From positions 62,001 to 126,000 of the forward strand of contig JAKQEQ010000042.1 in the NCBI GenBank assembly GCA_029556545.1: DNA of 64,000 bases, written 5' to 3'. Positions within the stretch are counted from its first letter, which is position 1, and each line of letters begins with the position of its first letter. Below the pieces are notes generated by a model. The model saw only the letters and a program-made list of their open reading frames with translations, did not search any database and was not told where the DNA came from. Below, one piece after another: positions 44,295 to 53,253 of the stretch. Position numbers and translations under genes: made by a program. This DNA is from Candidatus Hydrogenedentota bacterium. GTDB taxonomy: Bacteria; Hydrogenedentota; Hydrogenedentia; Hydrogenedentales; JAGMZX01.

Positions 44295-45668
44295 TTACTG
44301 GCGCACATTGCGAGTCAGCGAGGTTTCGCCCACCTGCAAGCAGTCATCGAGAATGCGGTCATGCTCCGCAAGTTTCAGTTCAAATTCCGAAGCGTTTACC
44401 AGGGACATAATGACCAAGAGATGGCCAGGCCGCTTGAGCACAAGCGAGCGCCCTTTGAGCCCGGGCATATTGGGCGTTACGATCGCCTCATAGGCCAGAC
44501 TGTTTTTGATCTTCGTGAAGCGCTCGCGCTCTATCTGGCCGAGAATCATCGTGCCGCCGCGGCCCGCCCCGATAAGCGAGTCCCGCTCCTGCTCTTCGGA
44601 ACCGAGCATCTCATCCAACTGAGGACCGTACATGATGTTCGTGTCCACCGCCATGACAATCAGCCCCTCTCCGTATACACTGTACTTGTCCTCGATCAAC
44701 ACCATCTGCATGGCGCCCGCTGTTTCCGCGGTCAGGTTCCACTTATCCGCATCGGGGTTCTTGAGACGTACGCCATAGGCAGGGATCGCTCCGGTATCCC
44801 CGTTGACGCAAGCCTGGGGCAGCCGCTGATAGAAGAGCAGGCGCAGGTCCGCCAAGTCCTCCGCGGCAGCGTTGTATTCGCCCAGCCGCGCAAGGTTCTC
44901 GGCGCACTTCAGCACCGACGCGATATCTTGGCGGTCGCAGTCGTCCCGGTGTTCATTGATGGCGGCGAGGTCTGCGGGCTTATGGTCGAAGCTGGCGGTC
45001 TTGATCAGGTCCTCCAATTTCGCGTTGCAGGCGCTCATATCCGTCGCCGTCGAGACCAGGACGAACGAAAAGACCAGACCGTCCCGGGCCAGGAGCACCA
45101 TGCGCCCCGCGGTTCCGTACACAGGCGGGGCAATTTCCACGGAAAGCACGCGATGATCGCCGATGGTGGTAGCGGCGCTGCCCTTCGCCACACCAAAGAG
45201 CTCACTTGTCATCTGCGCCAGCAATTGCAGGCCAACCTCGGAGTCGAACGACGGCATCTGGTCAGCAACGCCCGTACGACGCTCAAGCTGCTTGCCGTTG
45301 ATCAGGAAGACGGCCACGCGCTTTCCCGCCGTGGGATCTTCCAGCAACAGGAGCGGGACAAACCCCGTCATCACGATTTCCTTGGGTATGTCCAGTTCTT
45401 CCGGACTGACTTCCCTCCAGCCGTCAAAGGGATTGTGAAACGAGATATGCGCCGCCTCGCTCTGGAAGAGCCCCATCTCGAAGGTGGGCGCCTTGTACTG
45501 GGTCAGAAGTTCCTGCTCGTATTCCGCGGCGATACGGATGCCGCCCAGGTAGTCCTCCCGCGCGATACAGGCCCGGATTTCCGCCGGGAAATCCCGGTTG
45601 GCGCACCAGGTCTGCGCCGTGATGGCGACAAGCGCCAGAACAAGAATCGATGTACCGTTTGCTTTCAT
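44295..45668 (-). CDS. secreted protein of unknown function
   Basis: From ATG 45668 (GAGGAGG site) the product has 457 residues with a clear signal peptide (hydrophobic core about 7-23). No catalytic motif was recognised. The middle is beta-rich, and one helical stretch (about 240-290, AENLARLGEYNAAAEDLADL) resembles a single TPR. It follows the DUF1598-like gene by 71 bp. Probably periplasmic; its grouping with three other exported proteins and a kinase is the only functional hint. Confidence 0.6.
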   Translation of the reverse strand: MKANGTSILVLALVAITAQTWCANRDFPAEIRACIAREDYLGGIRIAAEYEQELLTQYKAPTFEMGLFQSEAAHISFHNPFDGWREVSPEELDIPKEIVMTGFVPLLLLEDPTAGKRVAVFLINGKQLERRTGVADQMPSFDSEVGLQLLAQMTSELFGVAKGSAATTIGDHRVLSVEIAPPVYGTAGRMVLLARDGLVFSFVLVSTATDMSACNAKLEDLIKTASFDHKPADLAAINEHRDDCDRQDIASVLKCAENLARLGEYNAAAEDLADLRLLFYQRLPQACVNGDTGAIPAYGVRLKNPDADKWNLTAETAGAMQMVLIEDKYSVYGEGLIVMAVDTNIMYGPQLDEMLGSEEQERDSLIGAGRGGTMILGQIERERFTKIKNSLAYEAIVTPNMPGLKGRSLVLKRPGHLLVIMSLVNASEFELKLAEHDRILDDCLQVGETSLTRNVRQ

Positions 45669-45739
45669 GGTCGGACCTCCTCTCGTTTGAGTCGTGATTC
45701 TCAATCTCGCGTTTCCTCACTAAAGCTTCGAATGCATCC

Positions 45740-47104
45740 TCACTTTTCTTCTACGATCAAAACCGCCGGACAATTCAGGAACGGGTCCTGTTCAAGCGCT
45801 TTCGTGTAGTAGTCCGCGGCGCAGGCGACCATACCTTTGCGCTCAAAAGCCCGGCCGATCCGCCAGAAGACCTCGCCTGATTCCGGGCACTGTCGCGCCA
45901 CCTCAAGCCAGCAAGCGATGGCATGGTCATAGTCTTTGGCGCGGAAAAGATGGTCTCCGCGACTGTAGGCTTCCACTACGGAATACATGGCAGCGCCGTC
46001 ACCAAGGCCCAGCGCCCTTATCTCGTTGTCCGGAGAAACGGCCACGCTCCAGGTCAGTGCGTCTGCGGAAGGGCGCGATTCGATAATGGCGTTAGAAAAC
46101 GCCGTAAGGTCGCCGTCTTTCAGGCGCAGGGACAACGCTTCCAGGCAGACGCCGCCGTATACTTCGACGCCAAGTTCCGCCGAGGTGTTGCCCAATACGT
46201 CTGCTTCCGTGGTTGTGGGAACTACGGGCACCTCGTACTCGTGCATCCAGTAATCGAGACGTGGCGCGGGTTCGGTCCTCGCCAGACCACGGCACAGCGC
46301 GGAGAACGCTGTTATGCCGCGCAATTCGTCAATGGACGTCCAAGCGCCAGCCAACGCATCAAAATGGCTGCTGAACGACTTGGAATAGGTGTCCGCGGGA
46401 CCGTCGCAGAAGCGATCGAGATCGCGCACGGGAGCGCCGTCCACCGTTGCGGCAAGTACCTCCGTGAGCACGGCAAGTTCGCAGCGGTCCAACAGCACGC
46501 CGTTGCCCACGGAGATGACCCTGGCGATAACCGGGTAGAACCAGAAGCGGCTCACCACCTCGGTGGTCTGTGCGGTCCCGTTTCGCGCGTCTTCCTTTAC
46601 GGCGTCCCAGTAGACGATGACCCCGCCCACCCGCGGCGGCTCAAGCCCCAACCCGATCCGCTTCATCAGGTAGTCGGAATCGAAACACACCGCCGCTACG
46701 TGCGTGCCCTCGATGTGGCCAAAGTACCGGACGATCTGTTTGCCCGTACGCGGGCTATCCGGATTCGGATCGATGGTCACCCCCGGCGCTTCGGAATCTT
46801 GATACAGGAAAACCGTGCGCAGAAGCACAACGAGATCGTCGAGGCGCAGCGGCGGCGACGACGGGTCGGCTTCGCCGATCAGGATGCAGTCCCCGATTGC
46901 TGGGTCCACGATGAGACCCTTGACGCGGGTGATCCCGCCCAGGAACTGCACGGCGTCAAGCTTGGCATTGGAAGATGCGCGCAACCGCCCTTCTGCCGCC
47001 CCCAGGGAAAAGGCACTGAAGACTTTGCCGCCCGGGTCCTGGCCGGCGGCTGTCAGCGCCGCGGCCAGCAACCCGAAAATGACGATAATGCGTGAGACGT
47101 TCAT
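45740..47104 (-). CDS. secreted DUF1598-like protein with C-terminal TPR
   Basis: 454 residues with a signal peptide (about 1-21). The segment FDSDYLMKRIGLGLEPP together with VDPAIGDCILIGEADP recalls DUF1598, a family of exported planctomycete proteins without known function. The last about 60 residues form one or two TPRs (SGEVFWRIGRAFERKG). The start is only 4 bp after the stop of the preceding gene and uses its GAAGGA as ribosome site, so translation is coupled. Confidence 0.62.
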   Translation of the reverse strand: MNVSRIIVIFGLLAAALTAAGQDPGGKVFSAFSLGAAEGRLRASSNAKLDAVQFLGGITRVKGLIVDPAIGDCILIGEADPSSPPLRLDDLVVLLRTVFLYQDSEAPGVTIDPNPDSPRTGKQIVRYFGHIEGTHVAAVCFDSDYLMKRIGLGLEPPRVGGVIVYWDAVKEDARNGTAQTTEVVSRFWFYPVIARVISVGNGVLLDRCELAVLTEVLAATVDGAPVRDLDRFCDGPADTYSKSFSSHFDALAGAWTSIDELRGITAFSALCRGLARTEPAPRLDYWMHEYEVPVVPTTTEADVLGNTSAELGVEVYGGVCLEALSLRLKDGDLTAFSNAIIESRPSADALTWSVAVSPDNEIRALGLGDGAAMYSVVEAYSRGDHLFRAKDYDHAIACWLEVARQCPESGEVFWRIGRAFERKGMVACAADYYTKALEQDPFLNCPAVLIVEEK

Positions 47105-47108
47105 GGCA

Positions 47109-49571
47109 TCATTCCTTCACCGGGTTCGTATCCTGGAAGATCAGGAATGGACACCGCAGTGTCGGTTGTCCGGAAGTCCCTGAATGGCCGCCGTTGCCCA
47201 GGAGCGTTTCCGTTCCGGCCTCGGCAGCACTGATGATCTCAAGGTTGCTGTCATCGACTGTGAAGACCCCCTTGCGGCTGTCCGCAGTCAAATACGGCGG
47301 TCCCGGCTCCGGCGGCCACGGGTCGCCGATCAATGGCGGCTCCGGTTCGGGCCAAGGATCGGCAATAGACGGCGGCTCCGGCTCGGGCAGGGGATAACCA
47401 TGAAGAATGGGCGGGCGAAGGAAATCGTCGCCGTCAGCGGGTCCCGGAATGATCGTGACGCCGTTAGGCCCGACAAGGATAGTGGCCGCTCTCACGGTGT
47501 CAGGGGGATTCGAGGTTCCCTCATCTTGTTTGGGCGGCTCCTCCGTCTCGGGCGGCTCTTGCTGTCCTGTCTTGCCGCCGTCTTCTTCCTTGTCGCCTTC
47601 CCGTGGCCCGCCTACCGTGATGGTCTTATCCCCGACCTTGATGACTTTTTCGCCGTTCGGGCCGGTTGTGATTGTACCTATGGTCTGTCCGCCGCCTGTG
47701 ACCGTCGTGGTTCCATCGGGCTTTTGCGTGATCTCGACTTCTTCCTGGTTCTCGGCTTCGGGCACGTCATAGACCTTTACGATCTCGCCGTTGACCTTGA
47801 TTGTCACTTCGCCCTTGCCGACCACGACCGTGACTTCGTCATCCGGGCCTATTTCTATCCCGTCCTTGTCCGTGTGGATGTTCTTGCCGCCGTGCTCGAT
47901 GTTGATATGTGGCTTCTGGCCATGCGTGTTATGAACATCAATACGGACCTCCACGCCGCCGTGCGCTCCGGACACAATCACCTGGGGACTGCCGCCGTTG
48001 GAGACGCCGGTATACACCCCCCCCGGTCCCCGCACGCTCGCGCCGCCCGGTCCATACCCTGTGGGCTTCGGCAAAGGCAGGAATGCGCCATGACTGCCTC
48101 CTGGAGTTGAGAGCAGACAGACCTGAGGGGACGTCGCCGGCCGCGCCCCCGCCTTTGCTGTCCAGGCTGACGCGAGCTGCGCCGCCAAACCCGAGATGGG
48201 ACTCGACGCGGGGCCGTCTTCCGAAAACATATGACCGGACGGTAGCTGGAAGACGCGCATGCCTGCCTGCTGAAGCGCCGGCAAGTTGTCCCACGCGCGC
48301 GATGCGTCGAAGGCGGTGTAGCCGCGCACGTCCACGCCACGGGCGCGCAAGCGCAGCCCCGTTTCCGCCAGCGCAGCGGCTTCCCGTTCCCCGGAACCGC
48401 CATCGAGGAAACCGACGGCATCCCAACTCTCTATCGCGAGTACCGCGCGCGGCGCCTCGTCCATAACCTGCTCGAGGGCCCCTGCAAGGGCCGCCGCAGA
48501 AACGGGACCGTTAGACACGAAGTACACGGCGGCGTCGGGCGCTTCATCCACGATTCCTTCCAGCGCAACAGCGAGGCCACGGCCATTGGAAGCCAGGTCA
48601 GCAGGAGCAACTGCCGCCACCACCGGACCTGATTCAGTCTGGATAGCCTCCACTGCCTCTCCGGTAGTCTCGTAGTAGCGGGGTTCGATACCGGTCGCCG
48701 CTTCGACGGCGGCTATCACTGTGTCCGCCGCTGCCTGCTTCTCGACTTCTTCCGCAACTACAACCGCGAGCGTGCGCCTGCCCAAAGCGCCCGCGCGCCG
48801 GCCCGCCACAATCCCGATACGTGTCCGGGCGCGTCCTTCACTGCACAATCGCGTTGCGGCGTCGGCATTGGTCCGGGCAACGGTAAACGCCTGCGAAAGT
48901 TCTTGCGCCAGAACAAAAGCGCGCAGACCTTCTTCGTAGCGACCCTGCTGGCACAACGCCACGCCCAGACCATTGACGGCAGCCGGGAATTCCGGCGAGA
49001 TGTCCAGCGCCTGCTCGAAGGCCCGCGCCGCTTCCTCCGGTTTTCCCTCGCCGATAAGCACGACCCCTTGCGCCGCGTAGGCGTCCGCCAAGTCCGGGGA
49101 CAGATGCAGGGCCTGAGCGAAGTCCGACTGCGCCCGGGCATCCTCCCCCGCAAAGGCATGGACCACACCCCGCACGTGGTACGCAAGGGCCTGGTCGCGA
49201 CCGAGCCGCACCGCCTCGTCCGCCGCCTTCAGCGCTTCCTCGTACTGACCGGCCTGGGCGAGACGATCCGCGCGCAACAGATGGCCCACCCAGGTGTCGG
49301 AATCCACGGGCGCGGCGGTTTCGTAATACCGAACGGCCGCCGGACTGAACGCAGCCGTTGCCTCCACATAGTCCCCGGTCATCAGCAGCACGTACCCCGC
49401 GAGCCGCCGGTCCGTTCCGGGCTGCCTCAAGTCTGCGAGACGGAAGTTTTCCTTCAGTGCCCGCCAATTGCCTGCCACAAGCAGTCGTTCCCAGTCCGTC
49501 CGAGGACCGGCCCACAGTGCGCCGTGAACATAGACGGCCAGGAACAGGCAGTAGAACCATCTGTTCTTCAT
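47109..49571 (-). CDS. secreted TPR protein with Pro/Glu-rich tail
   Basis: From ATG 49571 (GGGAGAA site) the product has 820 residues. A signal peptide (about 1-21) is followed by TPRs (about 90-220), an alpha/beta region resembling a periplasmic or caspase-like Rossmann domain (about 245-480, unassigned), and a low-complexity tail with Gly-rich, lysine/glutamate and PEPEPP segments (about 530-780). The frame from 49649 has extra N-terminal residues and no ribosome site. Likely periplasmic scaffold; function unknown. Confidence 0.65.
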   Translation of the reverse strand: MKNRWFYCLFLAVYVHGALWAGPRTDWERLLVAGNWRALKENFRLADLRQPGTDRRLAGYVLLMTGDYVEATAAFSPAAVRYYETAAPVDSDTWVGHLLRADRLAQAGQYEEALKAADEAVRLGRDQALAYHVRGVVHAFAGEDARAQSDFAQALHLSPDLADAYAAQGVVLIGEGKPEEAARAFEQALDISPEFPAAVNGLGVALCQQGRYEEGLRAFVLAQELSQAFTVARTNADAATRLCSEGRARTRIGIVAGRRAGALGRRTLAVVVAEEVEKQAAADTVIAAVEAATGIEPRYYETTGEAVEAIQTESGPVVAAVAPADLASNGRGLAVALEGIVDEAPDAAVYFVSNGPVSAAALAGALEQVMDEAPRAVLAIESWDAVGFLDGGSGEREAAALAETGLRLRARGVDVRGYTAFDASRAWDNLPALQQAGMRVFQLPSGHMFSEDGPASSPISGLAAQLASAWTAKAGARPATSPQVCLLSTPGGSHGAFLPLPKPTGYGPGGASVRGPGGVYTGVSNGGSPQVIVSGAHGGVEVRIDVHNTHGQKPHINIEHGGKNIHTDKDGIEIGPDDEVTVVVGKGEVTIKVNGEIVKVYDVPEAENQEEVEITQKPDGTTTVTGGGQTIGTITTGPNGEKVIKVGDKTITVGGPREGDKEEDGGKTGQQEPPETEEPPKQDEGTSNPPDTVRAATILVGPNGVTIIPGPADGDDFLRPPILHGYPLPEPEPPSIADPWPEPEPPLIGDPWPPEPGPPYLTADSRKGVFTVDDSNLEIISAAEAGTETLLGNGGHSGTSGQPTLRCPFLIFQDTNPVKE

Positions 49572-49590
49572 GGAAATGTTCTCCCGAATC

Positions 49591-49935
49591 TCAGAAACCC
49601 TGGTTGGCAACGAGCGCGACACCCGCGAGGCTGGCCGCGATGAAGGCAATCATCCCGGGCCAGCCCTTGGCCTCGAACGACAAGCCAATGAAGTAATAGC
49701 CGAGCAGGCCGCCGATAAGACCCGCGGCGCCCAGCACGATGACGTCCCACAGGATGTAATAGCCGACGGCGATGCCCTGGTAGCGCTTCTTCGCCTCTTC
49801 CGGCAGCGCATCGAACTGCTCCGCCGCAATCCCGTCCGTAGCCAGCCGATGCGCCACGCTGACGTTCGTCAGCGGCATGACCAAGACAAGGTTCAGAACG
49901 AAGAGAACCGCCGTTCCAATCAGTACGCCTTCCAT
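49591..49935 (-). CDS. small membrane protein (three predicted helices)
   Basis: From ATG 49935 (GGAGGG site) the product has 114 residues: a transmembrane helix at 4-24, a polar loop, and two more helices near 57-80 and 90-110. It opens the run of exported-protein genes and stands 19 bp before the secreted TPR gene. No family was recognised. Confidence 0.6.
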   Translation of the reverse strand: MEGVLIGTAVLFVLNLVLVMPLTNVSVAHRLATDGIAAEQFDALPEEAKKRYQGIAVGYYILWDVIVLGAAGLIGGLLGYYFIGLSFEAKGWPGMIAFIAASLAGVALVANQGF

Positions 49936-50208
49936 TATCCTACCCTCCGTTTCGCCGTCCACGCGGCTTGTTGTCCACTCACACTGTCGTTACGCGGCGG
50001 AACGTGCTTTCAATTCACCGGCGGCCTGGAGGACCATGGATGGCGGCGCGACAACGTAGGCGGCGGGGAGGGGAGGCGTACCGAGGATCAGGGAACTTGG
50101 AATGGACTCAAATGCTTCCCGCATGAATCGAATGGTCAAGTCAGCACGTATAAGAGGATTGAAGGCCAGCGTGGTCCGGCGTAAACTGCAAGCGGAGGGT
50201 TCAGAACC

Positions 50209-52413
50209 ATGGCGTCCGGGGGCATTTTCAGACGGTTGTTCGGTAAAGGACCGAAGGAAACACCAGCAAGACCGGCAGCCCAGCCGTCTAGGACGCGGGT
50301 GGTGTCTGCGGCAGCGAAATCGCGGGAACGGGTCAAGCCCATCGAGTCGGCTGCGTTCGCCAAGGGCGGGACCGGGCCACGAGAGGACGGCGCCGAAGGT
50401 TGGGCGCCGGGGATGCCACTGGACGAGGTATTCACGGTGGACGGCATCCTCGGGCGCGGGGGCATGGGTGCGGTCTACTGCGTGAAGAATGCGAAGACGG
50501 AGGACCGGTTTGCCGTGAAACGGGTCCGGCCCGACCTTGTCCGGGACACGGAACATCATCGGGCCTTCTTCAAGGAACTGCAGAGCTGGATTGCCTTTCC
50601 GGAACACCCGCACGTGGTCAAGTGCCGGTTCTTCCGGGCATTCGGGGACACCATCGGCATCTTTGCGGACTTCGTCGAGGGCGGGTCGCTGCAACAGTGG
50701 ATAGACGAGGGCAGGCTGACGACGCTCGAGCAGATGCTCGACGTGTCCATCCAGACGGCGTGGGGGCTGCACGCGGCGCATGCGTGGAGCCTGACGCACC
50801 GGGACGTAAAGCCGGGCAATTTCCTGATGACGCGGGACGGGCGCGCACTGGTGACGGATTTCGGGCTGGCGCGGGCGCGGGCGCAAGCGGGCGAGTCGGC
50901 GGATGGGGCAACGTCAGGCGCCTCACATGAACCGCTGGTGAGCTTCGGCGGGCTGACGCCGGCCTTCTGTTCGCCGGAGCAGCGGCGAGGTGCACCCTTG
51001 GACCACCGGACGGACGTGTGGAGTTGGGGTGTCACCCTGTTAACGCTGTTCAATGGTGCCGTGACCTGGGAGTCAGGCGCGCAAGCAAACGCTGTCCTGG
51101 ACCGGTATCTGGAGGCGGGTCCAGCGCGGCCGGGTTTGCCGCCGATGCCCCCCGCCGTGGCCGAAGTATTGCGCGGGTGTTTCCGGCAAGAGCCGGGGGA
51201 ACGGTGGGGAACCCTTTTGGAAGCCGCGGACGCCTTGCGGGACGTGTATGCGGACTGTGTGGGGCAGGTGTATACCCGCGACCTTCCGGGGTTCCCGCGC
51301 CCGCCGAAAGAGGGCTGGACCGAATCGGACCGGTGGACGACAACGGGCGTGCAGTGGGCCGACCCGCGGACTTGGATCGAGCGGGCGCTGCGCGCGGCGG
51401 GCCGGAACCCGCGGGAAGCGCACAGCCTAATGCTGGAGCGGACCGGGCCGCGCGTGGCGCAGTCAGTAGCGGACCTGGCGGCGTACGAGGAGGCGGCGCG
51501 CCTATACGAGGGGCTGATGGCGGCGGGCCACACAGAGATCGAAGCGGACTACGCTGTACTGTGTCAGAACAAGGCGTTTCTTCATGAAAACCTTGGCGAC
51601 TCAGGCGCAGCGCTGGCGTGTAAAGACCGGTGCATCGCGATCCGCGAGTGGCTGGTGGCGGCGGGCCGGACGGAACTCGAGCCGGACCTCGCCAAGGCGT
51701 ACCTGAACAAGGGCGTGGCGCTGTGGTCCCTGGGCGCGGGCCGGGAGGCGCTCGGGGTTTACGACCGGTGCATCGCCTTGTACGAGCGGCTGGTGGCGGC
51801 GGGCCGGACGGAACTCGAGCCGGACCTCGCCACGGCGTACCTGAACAAGGCCGTGGCGCTTAGGTCCCTGGGCGCGGGCCGGGAGGCGCTCGGGCTTTAC
51901 GACCGGTGCATCGCGCTGTACGAGCGGCTGGTGGCGGCGGGCCGGACGGAACTTGAGCCGGACCTCGCAAGTGCTTACCTGAACAAGGGCGTGGCGCTGC
52001 AGTCCCTGGGACAGGGCCGGGAGGCGCTCGGGGTTTACGACCGGTGCATCGAAATCCGCGAGCGGCTGGTGGCGGCGGGCCGGACGGAACTTGAGCCGGA
52101 ACTCGCCACGGCGTACCTGAACAAGGCCGTGGCGCTTAGGTCCCTGGGTCAAGGCCGGGAGGCGCTCGGGCTTTACGACCGGTGCATCGCGATCCGCGAG
52201 CGGCTGGTGGCGGCGGGCCGCACGGAACTGTGCGGCGATTTGGCGTGGGTACAGGTCTATCGTGCGCAACTCCTGCTCGATACGCCGCAACGCAAGCAGG
52301 CCATCCACGAAGCGCGTGGCGCCATGCAGGTGCTCCGCGAGGAAATCGCCCGCACGGGCCGAGGCGACCTGCAAGGCGTCCTCCAGTGGGCGGAGAAGAC
52401 ATTCGCGGGCTGA
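50209..52413 (+). CDS. Ser/Thr protein kinase with 6 near-identical 46-residue TPR units (paralogue C)
   Basis: 734 residues with a GGAGG ribosome site. The N-terminus (MASGGIFRRLFGKGPKETPA) is identical to that of paralogue B. The kinase carries GRGGMGAVYCVKN, the catalytic Lys, HRDVKPGN and DFG. The repeats start at residue 436 as in A and B: five full 46-residue units (436-665) and a capping unit (666-734). This is the only kinase of the island on the + strand, so copies A/B and C are inverted relative to each other. It is divergent from the exported-protein operon, with 273 bp between. Its target is unknown. Confidence 0.9.
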   Translation: MASGGIFRRLFGKGPKETPARPAAQPSRTRVVSAAAKSRERVKPIESAAFAKGGTGPREDGAEGWAPGMPLDEVFTVDGILGRGGMGAVYCVKNAKTEDRFAVKRVRPDLVRDTEHHRAFFKELQSWIAFPEHPHVVKCRFFRAFGDTIGIFADFVEGGSLQQWIDEGRLTTLEQMLDVSIQTAWGLHAAHAWSLTHRDVKPGNFLMTRDGRALVTDFGLARARAQAGESADGATSGASHEPLVSFGGLTPAFCSPEQRRGAPLDHRTDVWSWGVTLLTLFNGAVTWESGAQANAVLDRYLEAGPARPGLPPMPPAVAEVLRGCFRQEPGERWGTLLEAADALRDVYADCVGQVYTRDLPGFPRPPKEGWTESDRWTTTGVQWADPRTWIERALRAAGRNPREAHSLMLERTGPRVAQSVADLAAYEEAARLYEGLMAAGHTEIEADYAVLCQNKAFLHENLGDSGAALACKDRCIAIREWLVAAGRTELEPDLAKAYLNKGVALWSLGAGREALGVYDRCIALYERLVAAGRTELEPDLATAYLNKAVALRSLGAGREALGLYDRCIALYERLVAAGRTELEPDLASAYLNKGVALQSLGQGREALGVYDRCIEIRERLVAAGRTELEPELATAYLNKAVALRSLGQGREALGLYDRCIAIRERLVAAGRTELCGDLAWVQVYRAQLLLDTPQRKQAIHEARGAMQVLREEIARTGRGDLQGVLQWAEKTFAG
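51514..52203 (+). repeat. tandem 138-bp units encoding TPRs in kinase paralogue C
   Basis: Five full 138-bp units with only a few differences each encode residues 436-665. They carry the same core blocks as the units of paralogues A and B, in inverse orientation. Confidence 0.9.
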
Positions 52414-52531
52414 CTGTGAGTACGTGCTTCTGTGATGAATGCTTCGCGGGTTGGAATCCGCGTTTCTATCGTGGAAGGCGGGCGGACTCAAGAACTTGGC
52501 GCTGGCATATTCAAGGGAAGGAAGCGCACCG

Positions 52532-52867
52532 ATGCCGACCGATCTGGAAACCGCAGCCAGAGAACCACAATCGGGATGCTTCCCGCTTCCCCGACGCTGG
52601 TGGTCACGGTTGCTGCTGTGCCTGCTGCTCCTGTATATGGCAAGCTATGCCGTGATGAGCCTGTCCGGGGAGTATGTCTTCAACAATCACGGCGGCGCCG
52701 ACTGGCGCGAGGAGTGGTGCCCCCGCTACCTCGTGTATCCGTATCGCGCCCCCACCGGCAGAACCCGCATCGCCGTCAGCCGTCTGGGCATGGCATATCT
52801 GCCCCTGATTATCCTGGACTGGCTGTTGTGGCACAAGACGGTCTGGGAAGCCGATACTTTGTACTGA
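52532..52867 (+). CDS. small membrane protein
   Basis: From ATG 52532 (GGAAGG site) the product has 111 residues with a transmembrane helix at about 28-48 and a second hydrophobic stretch near 88-103. No family was recognised. It follows kinase paralogue C by 118 bp on the same strand and might be its membrane partner. Confidence 0.5.
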   Translation: MPTDLETAAREPQSGCFPLPRRWWSRLLLCLLLLYMASYAVMSLSGEYVFNNHGGADWREEWCPRYLVYPYRAPTGRTRIAVSRLGMAYLPLIILDWLLWHKTVWEADTLY

Positions 52868-53253
52868 CGACAGTTTTCAGCTTGCATATGTCCCTCGGGG
52901 CCAGATCGGGACCATTGCAGAGCCCCGAAAAGAAGCTTTGACTACAGGAAAGAATGGAACCAACCTGCATAGCCGTTCTCGGTAATACGAGCTTCCAGCT
53001 CTTGCCTATCGACTTCCGTCAATTCCACGATGTATCATGCGCAAGGGTCATAACATGGTCAAGGCTTGACGGCAACCAGGGCAACGAGCAATTGAATGAT
53101 GCCGATGTTGGATTGCGAACGCAGACTTCCGAATCACTGCTCAAGCGCGATCGTCTTTCGAGAAGCAATGGCCAAGACACCGCGACAGGCCGATAGCCGA
53201 ACATCTTGTGACAGGCGCATGTGCGCCAAGACTCCATCTGATCGGACCGTATC
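52868..53253. other. gap before the integrase gene
   Basis: These 386 bp contain no open frame with a ribosome site. A TTGACG at about 53066 has no matching -10 element. The integrase promoter presumably lies here but was not identified. Confidence 0.4.
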
